Shown here: piece after piece, positions 1-8,382 of the stretch | How the letters are laid out: the number at the start of each line of letters is the position of its first letter | Position numbering within the stretch: the stretch's first letter is position 1 | Origin: Oxalobacter sp. | Lineage (GTDB): Bacteria > Pseudomonadota > Gammaproteobacteria > Burkholderiales > Burkholderiaceae_D | Length of the DNA stretch: 10,489 nt | Assembly: GCA_012512465.1 (NCBI GenBank) | Contig: JAAZED010000276.1 | Span: 1 to 10,489, forward strand | Direction: 5' to 3' | Position numbers and translations under genes: made by a program | Notes under the pieces: generated by a model | What the model was told of the DNA's origin: nothing | The model's database searches: none | What the model saw: the letters and a program-made list of their open reading frames with translations, nothing else

Positions 1-627
1 GATGTCGACCTGACCGAGCAGGGCCGGGCAGAGGCCAAAACAGCCGGCAGCATTTTGCGAAAGGCCGGCTTTGAATTCGATCTTGCCTATACCTCCGTTC
101 TCAAGCGGGCAATCCGGACACTTCTGATTGCGCTGGATGAAATGGATTGCATGTGGCTGCCCGTATCCTGCCAGTGGCGCTTGAACGAAAGGCATTACGG
201 CGCTTTGCAGGGATTAAACAAGGCCGAAACGGCTGACAAATACGGTTCAGAGCAGGTTCACGTCTGGAGAAGGAGTTACACCACGCCACCGCCTGCTCTC
301 AACCCGGATGATCCCCGTACATCCTACGCTGCCCCGGCATATCGCACACTCAGCCGCGATGAAATACCATTGACTGAAAGCCTGAAAGATACCGTTGCCC
401 GTGTCATGCCGTTATGGAATGATGTCATCGCACCACAGGTTCGCGAAGGCAAGCGTATCCTGATGTCAGCGCACGGTAACAGCCTGCGGGCACTTTTCAA
501 GGAGCTGGATAATATCAGCGATGAGGATATTGTCGGACTCAATATTCCCACGGGACAACCTATTGTCTACGAGCTGGATGCCAACCTGAAACCTATCCGG
601 AATTACTATCTGGATGTGAATACCTGA
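1..627 (+). CDS. gpmA: 2,3-bisphosphoglycerate-dependent phosphoglycerate mutase, 5' end cut by window
   Basis: Interconverts 3- and 2-phosphoglycerate in glycolysis and gluconeogenesis, in the cytosol, through a phosphohistidine intermediate. The frame is open from the first base ([13 protein letters not shown]), which matches the family just after the N-terminal phospho-acceptor RHG motif. About 27 residues including that His therefore lie outside the window. Visible family motifs are the YTSVLKRAI stretch, the [16 protein letters not shown] block carrying the catalytic Glu, the WRRSY segment, and the second catalytic His in [10 protein letters not shown]. The C-terminus is [13 protein letters not shown] followed by YYLDVNT, shorter than the E. 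coli tail, which is usual variation. It precedes the envC-ctpA group with an 82-base gap. That gap holds no convincing terminator, so co-transcription is possible. Identity is certain; only the start is missing. Confidence 0.96.
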   Translation, partial: DVDLTEQGRAEAKTAGSILRKAGFEFDLAYTSVLKRAIRTLLIALDEMDCMWLPVSCQWRLNERHYGALQGLNKAETADKYGSEQVHVWRRSYTTPPPALNPDDPRTSYAAPAYRTLSRDEIPLTESLKDTVARVMPLWNDVIAPQVREGKRILMSAHGNSLRALFKELDNISDEDIVGLNIPTGQPIVYELDANLKPIRNYYLDVNT

Positions 628-709
628 TTTTTTCAAAAGAGGAAAAAACGATTATTGCAGCAAAACGACTTATACCGATTGGCCTGTCATAGGGTGATGT
701 GAAATACCG

Positions 710-2173
710 ATGAATGTTTTCCGCATCATGTTTCCTTTTTCTATGCCTGTAAAAAAAGAAATCGGCTGTCATGTTTTTCTTCTCGCGCTGACCGTTTTCC
801 TGTCAGCTGTACTGACTGCACCCTATACAGCAGCACAAACCTCAAAAAAGACAGCAACCACGCAAAACAGCAAAACAAAAACACCGGCAAAATCCGGTAG
901 CACCAGCACAAAAAAAACCACCGCGAAGCCTGCCACAAAAACAGCCGCTTCCTCAAAAAAACCAGCAAAAGCGGCCGCCAAATCCCCGGCAAAAGCGAGC
1001 AACACAAAGCAAAAGCAGGTGGCAGAAACCGAACGGGGAAAAGTCCGCCAGCAATTGACCCATCTGAAAAAAGAAATCGGCAAAACCGAAACCGAAAAAG
1101 GCAAGGCCGCAGACACACTGGCAAAATCTGAAGAAGCCATCAAAAGCACCAACCGCACCATCCAGGAACTCGAGCAGAAACACGCATCAACAGAAAACCG
1201 TCTTGGTCAGTTAACGTCCGAGCAATCCCAACTCGAAAAAACCGTCGCCCAGCAACAGAACCAGCTCGCGAAACTGTTGCAGGAACAATACATTTCCGGC
1301 AATGAAGACCGCATGAAGCTGCTCTTATCCGGCGACAACCCCAACCGGATCAATCGCGAACTGCAGTACATGACCTATATTTCCGAAGCTCAGGCAAAAC
1401 TCACCATCGCCCTTCGCGCCAATCTGAAAACCGTCGACGGCAAGCGGCAGCAGACCGAATCAACCAAACAGGAACTGGAAAAAATCGCGCAGCAAAAACA
1501 GACACAAAAACAAAAGCTCGAAAAAGAAAAAGCCGAGCGCGCAGTGCTTTTAGCGCAGCTTTCTTCCAAACTGAAAGAACAGCAAAAACAGGCAGAACGA
1601 CTGGCGCAGGATGAAAAACGGCTTTCCTCCCTGGTCGATAATCTGGCCAGGAAAATTGAAGAACAGCGCAAAGCTGCGGCAGCAAGAAAAGCTGCTGCAG
1701 CAAAAAAACAGGCCGCCAAAAAAGGGCAGAAACCTCAAAAAGTCGAGGCCGTTGCGGATGCCGAGTCTGCAAAAAGCTCCTTTGCCCAGCAGCGTGGCCG
1801 CATGAAACTGCCGGTGAGGGGAACCATCACGGCCCATTACGGATCAAAACGGGCCGATGGGCCCAGTTGGAAAGGCATTTTCATCCAAAGCGGTCATGGC
1901 GCGGATATCCGGAGTGTTGCCAATGGCGAAGTCGTCTTCGCTGACTGGCTGCGCGGCTTTGGCAACCTGATTATTGTCGACCATGGCGCACAATACATGA
2001 CAATTTATGCCAATGCGCAAACCCTGCGCAAAAAGGTTGGCGACAATGTGAAAGGCGGCGATGTTATAGCCAATGTCGGCAATAGCAGCGATAATACGCA
2101 AACCGGTTTATACTTCGAGATGCGCCATAACGGGCGTGCATTCAACCCGATGGACTGGGTAACTACTAGGTGA
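710..2173 (+). CDS. envC: EnvC-like murein hydrolase activator, degenerate LytM/M23 domain
   Basis: Predicted periplasmic coiled-coil protein of 487 residues. Family members activate N-acetylmuramoyl-L-alanine amidases at the division site and do not cut peptidoglycan themselves. Layout: signal peptide about residues 13-42 (hydrophobic HVFLLALTVFLSAVL, likely cleavage after TAA before Gln43); a Lys/Ala/Thr/Pro-rich low-complexity stretch about 44-103; long coiled coil about 105-345, including an Ala/Lys-rich patch near 321-345; LytM domain about 365-487. The LytM domain lacks catalytic metal ligands: the first His position is in SWKGIF, the usual HxH is replaced by YAN, and LHFE is LYFE, as in E. 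coli EnvC. An ATG at residue 12 is an alternative start with a more compact signal peptide, but it has no clear Shine-Dalgarno; the chosen ATG has only AGGG about 15 bases upstream. The stop overlaps the ctpA ribosome binding site, suggesting coupling. Confidence 0.9.
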   Translation: MNVFRIMFPFSMPVKKEIGCHVFLLALTVFLSAVLTAPYTAAQTSKKTATTQNSKTKTPAKSGSTSTKKTTAKPATKTAASSKKPAKAAAKSPAKASNTKQKQVAETERGKVRQQLTHLKKEIGKTETEKGKAADTLAKSEEAIKSTNRTIQELEQKHASTENRLGQLTSEQSQLEKTVAQQQNQLAKLLQEQYISGNEDRMKLLLSGDNPNRINRELQYMTYISEAQAKLTIALRANLKTVDGKRQQTESTKQELEKIAQQKQTQKQKLEKEKAERAVLLAQLSSKLKEQQKQAERLAQDEKRLSSLVDNLARKIEEQRKAAAARKAAAAKKQAAKKGQKPQKVEAVADAESAKSSFAQQRGRMKLPVRGTITAHYGSKRADGPSWKGIFIQSGHGADIRSVANGEVVFADWLRGFGNLIIVDHGAQYMTIYANAQTLRKKVGDNVKGGDVIANVGNSSDNTQTGLYFEMRHNGRAFNPMDWVTTR

Positions 2174-2176
2174 TAT

Positions 2177-3634
2177 ATGAGCGGAAAACTTCGCAATTTT
2201 ATACTGATAGGGCTGGGCATGCTGGCAGGTATCGCTGCTTCCATGCAGTTTTCTGCAATGGCACAAAAGCAGACTGCCCCGCTTCCCCTGGACGAGCTAA
2301 GGCAACTGGCTGATGTTTTCGGACTGATCAAGTCCGACTACGTTGAGCCTGTAGACGATAAAAAACTGCTGACGGAAGCAATTTCCGGCATGGTTGCCTC
2401 GCTGGACCCGCACTCGGCCTATCTGGACAAAAAAGCGCTGAAAGAGCTGCGCGAAGGCACACAGGGACGCTTTGGCGGGCTGGGAATTGAAGTGGGAACC
2501 GAAGATGGTTTCATCAAGGTGATCTCCCCCATTGAAGATACGCCTGCCTATCGCACCGGCATCAAGCCTGGTGATTTGATCACCCGTTTGGATGGTGTCT
2601 CCGTCAAGGATATGACACTGGATGAAGCCGTCAAAAAAATGCGCGGCGAGCCAAACACCAAAATCGTGCTCACCATCGTGCGAAAAAATGAAAACAAACC
2701 GCTGGTGATGACGATTGTCCGCGAAGAAATCCGCGTCCAGAGCGTCAAATCCAAAATGATTGAGCCTGGCTATGCCTGGCTCAGGGTCGCCCAGTTCCAG
2801 GAACCGACAGTGGATGACCTCGTCAAGAAAATCAACGCGATCTATGCCCAAACTCCCAATATCAAGGGGCTGGTTCTGGATCTGCGCAATGATCCAGGCG
2901 GTATTTTGCCGGGTGCTATCGGGGTGGCATCCATCTTCCTGCCAAAGGATGTGGTTATCGTTTCAACAAACGGTCAGCTGCCGGAATCCAAGGCAACCTT
3001 TTATGCCCGCCCTGAATTTTATGCCGGCCGTCACCTGAATGACCCGCTGTCCAAACTGCCGCCCCAGATCAAGACGGTACCCATCGTTGTCCTGGTCAAT
3101 ATCGGCTCAGCGTCCGCCTCTGAAATCGTGGCTGGCGCCCTGCAGGATCACAAGCGCGCCACTATTTTGGGAACACAGACATTCGGCAAGGGATCGGTTC
3201 AGACCGTTCGCCAGATTTCACCGGATACCGCAGTCAAACTGACAACCGCACGCTATTACACGCCGAATGGCCGCTCCATCCAGGCCAAAGGCATTGTTCC
3301 TGACCTGATGGTGGATGAGACGCCGGAAGGCGATGGCTACAACAGCCTGCGTCTGCGTGAAGCGGATCTGCTGAAACATCTTTCCAATGATCCTGCCCAA
3401 AATGAGGATGAAGCCCAGCGGATCAACGAAGAAGAAGAACAGAAGCTTTTAAGCAACACCAAGAAATACAAGCCGCTTGAATATGGCAGCAAGGACGACT
3501 TCCAACTGACGCAGGCACTGAATCACCTGAAAGGACAACCCGTCAAAATCTCGAAAACCAAAGTCGAAGAAAAGAAAAACGGGGCTGATGCTGAAAAAAC
3601 AGAAACAGAGTCCAATCTGAAAAACAAGCAGTAA
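2177..3634 (+). CDS. ctpA: S41 family carboxyl-terminal processing protease
   Basis: Serine protease of the CtpA/Prc family that degrades or trims envelope proteins from their C-termini; in several proteobacteria CtpA controls cell-wall hydrolases. It has 485 residues. An N-terminal signal or anchor segment lies at about 6-28 (FILIGLGMLAGIAASM), then an N-terminal helical domain, a PDZ domain at about 95-170 (FGGLGIEV, GIKPGDLITRLDG), and the S41 catalytic core. The Ser/Lys dyad is visible: in GSASASEI the middle Ser is residue 313, and Lys338 in TFGKGSVQ lies exactly 25 residues later, as in E. coli Prc. The C-terminal tail (about 400-485) is charged and Glu/Lys-rich. AGGTGA (2168-2173) overlaps the envC stop and serves as ribosome binding site, so the two genes are probably translated together. 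The envC-ctpA pairing is common and fits a role in peptidoglycan remodelling; the substrate is not shown by sequence. Confidence 0.95.
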   Translation: MSGKLRNFILIGLGMLAGIAASMQFSAMAQKQTAPLPLDELRQLADVFGLIKSDYVEPVDDKKLLTEAISGMVASLDPHSAYLDKKALKELREGTQGRFGGLGIEVGTEDGFIKVISPIEDTPAYRTGIKPGDLITRLDGVSVKDMTLDEAVKKMRGEPNTKIVLTIVRKNENKPLVMTIVREEIRVQSVKSKMIEPGYAWLRVAQFQEPTVDDLVKKINAIYAQTPNIKGLVLDLRNDPGGILPGAIGVASIFLPKDVVIVSTNGQLPESKATFYARPEFYAGRHLNDPLSKLPPQIKTVPIVVLVNIGSASASEIVAGALQDHKRATILGTQTFGKGSVQTVRQISPDTAVKLTTARYYTPNGRSIQAKGIVPDLMVDETPEGDGYNSLRLREADLLKHLSNDPAQNEDEAQRINEEEEQKLLSNTKKYKPLEYGSKDDFQLTQALNHLKGQPVKISKTKVEEKKNGADAEKTETESNLKNKQ

Positions 3635-3643
3635 TCTGCGGGA

Positions 3644-4441
3644 ATGAACACGCGCCAATCTGAACGTTACTCCCGCCATATCCTGCTGAAAGAACTGGGC
3701 ATGGATGGCCAGGAAAAAATCCTGGCTGCCCATGCCCTTGTCATTGGCGCAGGCGGCCTGGGATCACCTGCCTGCTATTACCTGGCTTCCGCTGGAATCG
3801 GGAAAATCACGCTCGTGGATGACGACACAGTAGACTTGTCCAATCTGCAACGGCAAATCCTGCATACAACCGATCGTATCGGCCGGCCGAAAGCCGTTTC
3901 CGGAAAAACCACGCTGTCGAAAATCAATCCGGATATCGACATTATTGCGTTAAATGAGCGGCCGGATGAATCCCGCCTGCATGAACTTGCCGAAAGCGCA
4001 TCGGTTGTTCTGGACTGCACTGATAACTTTGCCAGTCGCCACATCATCAACCGGGTTTGCGTTGCCAGCCGCCGGCCACTGGTATCCGGCGCGGCACTGC
4101 AGTTTGACGGACAGGTATCGGTCTATGATATGCGCGCAAACGATGCGCCATGCTACTCCTGCCTGTTTTCAGCCGACCAGCCGTTTGAAGACAGAAAGGC
4201 GGCACAATTCGGCGTCTTTGCTCCTGTTGTCGGCATCATCGGCACCATACAGGCTGCGGAAGCCTTGAAACTCGTGGCCGGCATTGGCAAATCACTGGCT
4301 GGTTCACTGCTGATTCTTGATGGACTGACCATGTCGTGGACCCGGATACAGCTTGACCGCAATCCGGATTGTCCTGTCTGCGGCAACACCAGGCCCGCGC
4401 CTGAAATCACGAAGCGCCATAACGAGCGCGATAGGCATTGA
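3644..4441 (+). CDS. moeB: MoeB/ThiF/HesA family sulfur-carrier adenylyltransferase
   Basis: E1-like enzyme of 265 residues that adenylates the C-terminal glycine of a small sulfur carrier protein (MoaD in molybdopterin synthesis or ThiS in thiamine synthesis). Visible features are the ATP-binding loop GAGGLGS (35-41), the acidic DDD at 59-61, the SNLQRQ motif with catalytic Arg70, Lys83, Asp127 in DCTDN, and two zinc-binding pairs, CYSC (170/173) and CPVC (243/246). There is no C-terminal rhodanese domain. It starts 9 bases after ctpA with only a weak GCGGGA upstream, so it is probably expressed by read-through from the envC-ctpA unit. No moaD, thiS or other cofactor gene is present nearby, so MoeB versus ThiF cannot be decided from this window; moeB is the conventional name for this form. 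Its 3' end overlaps the convergent pyrE by 35 bases. Confidence 0.88.
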   Translation: MNTRQSERYSRHILLKELGMDGQEKILAAHALVIGAGGLGSPACYYLASAGIGKITLVDDDTVDLSNLQRQILHTTDRIGRPKAVSGKTTLSKINPDIDIIALNERPDESRLHELAESASVVLDCTDNFASRHIINRVCVASRRPLVSGAALQFDGQVSVYDMRANDAPCYSCLFSADQPFEDRKAAQFGVFAPVVGIIGTIQAAEALKLVAGIGKSLAGSLLILDGLTMSWTRIQLDRNPDCPVCGNTRPAPEITKRHNERDRH

Positions 4442-5072
4442 CCGCATCACGGTACTGCGACAGGGAAGAATCAACCCCATCCTGCGAAAGATAGGTCATC
4501 AGGTCATCAAGGCTGGCAATCGACAACACCGGCATGTGGTAGGCATTCTGCACTTCCTGAACAGCTGAGAATTCGGACAGCGCATCATCCTTGCCTGAAC
4601 GCTCCATGCGATCCAGCGCAATCAGTACCGCAGCAGGGGTCGCACCAGCGGCCCGGATAATCCCGACAGATTCATTGACAGACGTCCCGGCGGAAATCAC
4701 ATCATCAACAATGACAACCCGCCCGGCCATTGGCGCGCCAACCAGGGTTCCTCCCTCTCCATGATCCTTGGCTTCCTTGCGGTTATAGGCAAAAGGCGCA
4801 TTGCGCCCCCGGTTTGACAATGCGACTGCTACCGCAGCAACCAGTGGAATCCCTTTGTAAGCCGGACCATACAGCATATCGAACGCAATGCCGGAATCCA
4901 GGAGCGTCTGCGCATAAAAATCCGCCAGCCTGCCAAGTGAGGCACCATCATTGAACAATCCGGCATTAAAAAAGTAAGGGGATGTGCGCCCGGCCTTGGT
5001 AATAAATTCACCAAAACGCAACACCCCGGAATCAACGGAAAACTGGATAAAATCCTGTCGCAAATTACTCAC
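4407..5072 (-). CDS. pyrE: orotate phosphoribosyltransferase
   Basis: Transfers phosphoribose from PRPP to orotate, giving orotidine 5'-monophosphate in de novo pyrimidine synthesis; cytosolic. The 221-residue product shows [19 protein letters not shown] near the N-terminus, the flexible catalytic loop with [11 protein letters not shown] (about 98-108), and the PRPP-binding signature [13 protein letters not shown] (about 119-131). I chose the GTG at 5072 (product begins MSNLRQDF) because a GAGG sits six bases upstream of it. An upstream in-frame GTG at 5084 would add four residues (MRPI) but has no plausible ribosome binding site. The 3' end lies inside the convergent moeB. Upstream is the trpB terminator, so pyrE is likely its own unit. 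Confidence 0.95.
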   Translation of the reverse strand: MSNLRQDFIQFSVDSGVLRFGEFITKAGRTSPYFFNAGLFNDGASLGRLADFYAQTLLDSGIAFDMLYGPAYKGIPLVAAVAVALSNRGRNAPFAYNRKEAKDHGEGGTLVGAPMAGRVVIVDDVISAGTSVNESVGIIRAAGATPAAVLIALDRMERSGKDDALSEFSAVQEVQNAYHMPVLSIASLDDLMTYLSQDGVDSSLSQYRDAVNAYRARYGAS

Positions 5073-5112
5073 TATCGGCCTCACTCACAGCAAAAAATCA
5101 AAAAAACACTCC

Positions 5113-5141
5113 ATTGTAGCGCGTGAAAAACAATTGGGAAA
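5113..5141 (-). promoter_or_regulatory. possible sigma-70-like promoter for pyrE
   Basis: On the minus strand, TACAAT (5118-5113) matches the -10 consensus at five of six positions. With a 17-base spacer, the -35 position is TTTCCC (5141-5136), a poor match. It lies about 40 bases upstream of the chosen pyrE start and just downstream of the trpB terminator, where a pyrE promoter is expected. The untranslated leader is T-rich, and I see no attenuator in it. Confidence 0.35.
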
Positions 5142-5180
5142 AGCGTTGTGCCTTACAGAAAGCAGACAGCTCCTGCTGCA

Positions 5181-5210
5181 ATAAAAAAGGGAAGAAAGCC
5201 TCTTCCCTTT
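5181..5210 (-). terminator. intrinsic terminator of trpB
   Basis: On the minus strand, AAAGGGAAGA (5210-5201) pairs perfectly with TCTTCCCTTT (5195-5186) around a five-base loop: ten base pairs, followed directly by a T-rich tail ending TTTAT at 5181. It begins about 20 bases after the trpB stop codon. There is no T tract on the plus side, so it should work for trpB only. Confidence 0.9.
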
Positions 5211-5230
5211 GATATCACGACACATGGAAC

Positions 5231-6430
5231 TTACAGATTAAGATAATCGGCAACAAAATCCGCATCCTTGTCCCCTCTGCCCGAGAGATTGACCAGGATC
5301 GTCTTGTCCTTGCCCAACTCCTTTGCCGCCCGCATGGCATAGGCCACGGCATGCGCACTTTCCAGTGCAGGAATAATCCCCTCCACACGAGATAACGTAA
5401 TAAAGGCATCCAGGCATTCCTGGTCTGTTGCCGATTCATACTGCACCCGCCCCATGTCCTTGAGATAACAGTGCTGCGGCCCAACACCCGGATAGTCCAG
5501 ACCGGATGCAATCGAGTAAACCGGCAATGTATTGCCATCCTTGTCCTGCAGGGCATAGCATTTATAACCATGCAGCGTGCCCTTGGTGCCCAGTGTCATG
5601 GTTGCGGCATTGTCCGGTGTATCCAGCCCTTTTCCGGCCGGCTCCACACCCACCAACCTCACCGATTCATCCGGCAGAAATTCCGTGAACATCCCAATCG
5701 AATTTGAGCCGCCCCCCACGCAGGCCACTATCATATCCGGCAGTTTTTTTTCGCGTGCCAGAAATTGCTCACGCGACTCCTTGCCGATAATCATCTGAAA
5801 ATCGCGCACCATTTTCGGGAACGGGTGCGGTCCAACCGCAGAGCCAATCGCGTACAGAAAATTATCCGGGTCCTTGACATACTCATCAAAGGCGCTGTCG
5901 ACCGCATCCTTCAGCGTCTGGGTACCGCGGGTAACCGGAATCAGTGTCGCGCCCAGGATTTTCATCTTGGTGACATTCGGGTGTTCTTTTTCAATATCAA
6001 TGACGCCCATATGAATTTCACAGGGAAGCCCTACCAACGCACAGGCGGTTGCCATCGCAACGCCATGCTGCCCGGCCCCGGTTTCTGCAATCACCTTGGT
6101 CTTTCCCATAAACTTGGCCAGCAGCGCCTGCCCCAGGCAGTGATTGATCTTGTGCGCACCGGTATGATTCAGGTCTTCCCGTTTGATGAAAATACGGGCA
6201 CCGCCCTGGCGTTCTGTCAGTTTTTTCGCAAAATAAATCGGGCTGGGGCGACCAACGTAATGGGTATACAGTTCCTGCAACTCATCCTGGAACGCCCTTG
6301 TCTGCCTGACAGTTTCATAGGCATCACTGATCTTGTCCATGGCAACTTTTAACTCAGGCGGAATGATCTGCCCGCCATACTCACCAAAATACCCGGCCTT
6401 ATCCGGCATTTCCCCAAACTGTTGCGACAT
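5231..6430 (-). CDS. trpB: tryptophan synthase beta subunit, free-standing
   Basis: PLP enzyme that joins indole and L-serine to give L-tryptophan, normally as an alpha2-beta2 complex with TrpA. The 399-residue product has the PLP lysine in NHTGAHKIN (Lys94), the catalytic Glu in AETGAGQHG (about 116), the phosphate-binding loop [10 protein letters not shown] (about 240-249), [11 protein letters not shown], and the C-terminal LSGRGDKD. Length and motifs fit the classical TrpB1 type, not the longer TrpB2. I chose the ATG at 6430 (MSQQFGEM) because AAGGA lies seven bases upstream; a TTG fifteen bases earlier falls within that ribosome binding site and is unlikely. It stands alone, with its own promoter and terminator and no trpA or trpF beside it, unlike the usual betaproteobacterial trpF-trpB-trpA grouping. 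The N-terminal region ([15 protein letters not shown]) also looks unlike the common Burkholderiales TrpB as I remember it. Confidence 0.95.
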   Translation of the reverse strand: MSQQFGEMPDKAGYFGEYGGQIIPPELKVAMDKISDAYETVRQTRAFQDELQELYTHYVGRPSPIYFAKKLTERQGGARIFIKREDLNHTGAHKINHCLGQALLAKFMGKTKVIAETGAGQHGVAMATACALVGLPCEIHMGVIDIEKEHPNVTKMKILGATLIPVTRGTQTLKDAVDSAFDEYVKDPDNFLYAIGSAVGPHPFPKMVRDFQMIIGKESREQFLAREKKLPDMIVACVGGGSNSIGMFTEFLPDESVRLVGVEPAGKGLDTPDNAATMTLGTKGTLHGYKCYALQDKDGNTLPVYSIASGLDYPGVGPQHCYLKDMGRVQYESATDQECLDAFITLSRVEGIIPALESAHAVAYAMRAAKELGKDKTILVNLSGRGDKDADFVADYLNL

Positions 6431-6473
6431 ACTTGTTTCCTTCAATTATTTTTAATCATCCAAACAGGCAAAA

Positions 6474-6502
6474 ATCATAACTCCGATACGCTGTAATGTC
6501 GA
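6474..6502 (-). promoter_or_regulatory. sigma-70-like promoter for trpB
   Basis: On the minus strand, TCGACA (6502-6497, five of six to the -35 consensus) is followed by a 17-base spacer and TATGAT (6479-6474, five of six to the -10 consensus). Transcription would start about 37 bases upstream of the trpB ATG. That leader is too short for a classical leader-peptide attenuator, and I see no trp leader peptide. Confidence 0.65.
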
Positions 6503-6529
6503 ATATCCTGCCCGCATTTTTCGTGTTTT

Positions 6530-7768
6530 TTATTTGTTACCGTTCCAGGGCGCGATTTTGGGGAGCATCATCATGCCCGGCAATGCCAGGACAAAACAGA
6601 TATTGAAAAACATGAACCAGCCGGTCTGATCCACGATAAAGCCCGCGGATGCGTTGATAAACGTGCGGGGAATCGCCGCCAGAGACGTAAAAAGCGCGTA
6701 CTGTGTGGCACTGTACCGCTTGTCCGTGGTTCTGGCGATATAGGCAACAAAGGCCGCCGTTCCCAGCCCGACCCCCAGGGCTTCAAAACCAATCACAAAG
6801 GCAAGGATATAGGGATTTGCGCCCTGTACCGCTATCCATGAAAAGCCCAGAATGGATACCGCCTGCACCACCCCATACAACCACAGTGCCCGGTTGATGC
6901 CCAGGCGGATCATCCAGATCCCCCCCAGCATGCCGCCGATCAGGCTCGCCCAGAAACCGGTCGTTTTCGCAATGGCGCCAATCTGGGTCATGCTAAATCC
7001 CAGGTCCAGATAAAACTTAGTTGCCAATGCCGTAGCCAGGCTGTCCCCCAGCTTGTACAGAAAAATAAAACTCAGGATAAAAAAAGCATTCTTCCAGCCC
7101 GCACGGGTAACAAACTCCCTGAAAGGCAAAACAACCGCTTCCCGCAGATTGGCCGGAGGTACGCCATATATTTCGGGTTCCTTGATCAGAAGTGAGCAGA
7201 TAAATCCTGGAATCATGAAAGCGGCTGTTATCCAGAAGACCCATTGCCAGCTCATCATGTCCGCTAAAATCAGGGAGAGTGCCCCAGGAACCATGCCCGC
7301 AACCCGATAGGCATTCACATGAATGGCACTGCCCAATCCCTGCTCATTATCCGGCAGCAATTCCCGCCGGTAGGCATCCAGTGCGATATCCTGGCTCGAA
7401 GACAGGAAAGCAACAAATGTGCACAAGAGGCCAATCAGCAAAAGATGCTTCATCGGATCAAGCATGCCCATCATGCCGATGGAAAAGAAAAGGCCAAGCT
7501 GGGTAATTGCCATCCAGCCGCGCCGGCGCCCCATCTTTCCAAGGCTGAAGCGGTCCATCAGCGGCGCCCAGATAAATTTCCAGGTATAGGGGAACATCAC
7601 CAGCGCAAAAAGGCCCAGTGATTTGACATTAAGTCCCGACTTGGCAAGCCAGGCCTGAAGCAGGTTAAGCAGGATAAAAAGCGGCAGTCCGGATGAAAAA
7701 CCGATAAAAACGCAAATCAGCATGCGCTGGTGAAACGCACTGAAGAATTTGCGCTCAGGCGTTGTCAT
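6530..7768 (-). CDS. ampG: AmpG-like muropeptide permease (MFS)
   Basis: Inner-membrane major facilitator protein of 412 residues. AmpG imports GlcNAc-anhydro-muropeptides for cell-wall recycling and thereby feeds beta-lactamase induction in some bacteria. Family signatures are GFSSGLPLFILLNLLQAWL near residue 22, the loop MDRFSLGKMGRRRGW between TM segments 2 and 3, SSSQDIALDAYRRELLP, FLYKLGDSLATAL mid-protein, and SATQYALFTSLAAIPR near the end. About twelve hydrophobic segments are visible. It is shorter than E. coli AmpG (491 residues), lacking the extra C-terminal membrane segments, as in many other proteobacterial AmpG proteins. Its ATG overlaps the metW stop (ATGA, four bases) and it has no strong Shine-Dalgarno of its own. 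It is therefore probably translationally coupled to metW and transcribed with metX-metW. Substrate specificity is inferred from homology only. Confidence 0.88.
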   Translation of the reverse strand: MTTPERKFFSAFHQRMLICVFIGFSSGLPLFILLNLLQAWLAKSGLNVKSLGLFALVMFPYTWKFIWAPLMDRFSLGKMGRRRGWMAITQLGLFFSIGMMGMLDPMKHLLLIGLLCTFVAFLSSSQDIALDAYRRELLPDNEQGLGSAIHVNAYRVAGMVPGALSLILADMMSWQWVFWITAAFMIPGFICSLLIKEPEIYGVPPANLREAVVLPFREFVTRAGWKNAFFILSFIFLYKLGDSLATALATKFYLDLGFSMTQIGAIAKTTGFWASLIGGMLGGIWMIRLGINRALWLYGVVQAVSILGFSWIAVQGANPYILAFVIGFEALGVGLGTAAFVAYIARTTDKRYSATQYALFTSLAAIPRTFINASAGFIVDQTGWFMFFNICFVLALPGMMMLPKIAPWNGNK

Positions 7769-8382
7769 AAGCCGGATGATGCTTTCTTTTTCAATCGAAA
7801 AACAGCCAGCGCGCCACGCAGGTTGCGAAGAAAAGACACCGGTTTTCCATGGTGAAGCGCCACGCAGTCTGTCACCGTCAGCCCGACCCGATTGGCCAGG
7901 TCGCCAAAATCACTGATCGTCGCGCACCGCAGGTTCGGGGTGTCATACCACTCATAGGGCAACTCCTGGGTTACCGGCATACGCCCTTTCAGCAGCGTCA
8001 GGCGATTCTGCCAATAAGCAAAATTAGGAAAGGAAACAATGGCTTCATTACCCACCCTTGCAATATCGTGCAACAGTTCTTCCACATTTTTCATCATTTG
8101 CAGCGCGGACAGGCACAGCACCGTATCAAAAGAATTATCCGCAAACAGGTCAAGCCCCTTTTCCAGATCATGCTGGATAACCGGTACCCCCCTGCTTGCA
8201 CAGCCCGGAATTTTTTCATCGTCAATTTCAACACCGTAGCCACTGCATCTTTTTATCGAATGCAGATATTCCAGCATGGCGCCATCACCACATCCCAGGT
8301 CCAGCACATGCGCCTCTTCCGGAACCCAGTGGGCGATAAATGCCAGGTCGGCCCTGAGTTCCCGCAGTTTGAGTACGGCCAT
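7765..8382 (-). CDS. metW: methionine biosynthesis protein MetW
   Basis: A 205-residue protein with a class I SAM-dependent methyltransferase fold. The SAM-binding motif is HVLDLGCGDGAMLEYL (about 25-40); further conserved pieces are the QHDLEKGL segment, FDTVLCLSALQ, and SFPNFAYWQNR. MetW is the regular partner of MetX in many proteobacteria and is thought to be needed for MetX function in homoserine acylation; its own methyl acceptor is not established. The ATG shares one base with the metX stop (TGATG), and GGAGGA in the metX tail serves as ribosome binding site, so the two are tightly coupled. The stop overlaps the ampG ATG. The reading frame is intact, unlike its partner metX. Confidence 0.93.
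   Translation of the reverse strand: MAVLKLRELRADLAFIAHWVPEEAHVLDLGCGDGAMLEYLHSIKRCSGYGVEIDDEKIPGCASRGVPVIQHDLEKGLDLFADNSFDTVLCLSALQMMKNVEELLHDIARVGNEAIVSFPNFAYWQNRLTLLKGRMPVTQELPYEWYDTPNLRCATISDFGDLANRVGLTVTDCVALHHGKPVSFLRNLRGALAVFRLKKKASSGL

Noticed and set aside
628..648. A hairpin just after gpmA (TTTTTTC with GAAAAAA), considered as a gpmA terminator.
   Set aside because: The stem is almost only A-T pairs and no T tract follows it on the plus strand, so it should not terminate.
741..1837. Several minus-strand open frames opposite envC.
   Set aside because: They arise from the Lys/Ala/Gln-rich codons of the EnvC low-complexity and coiled-coil regions read backwards (giving Phe/Leu/Cys-rich products); no start signals.
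5765..6352. A 195-codon plus-strand open frame antisense to trpB.
   Set aside because: It is a shadow of the trpB codon structure; no recognisable domain and no ribosome binding site, while trpB itself is certain.
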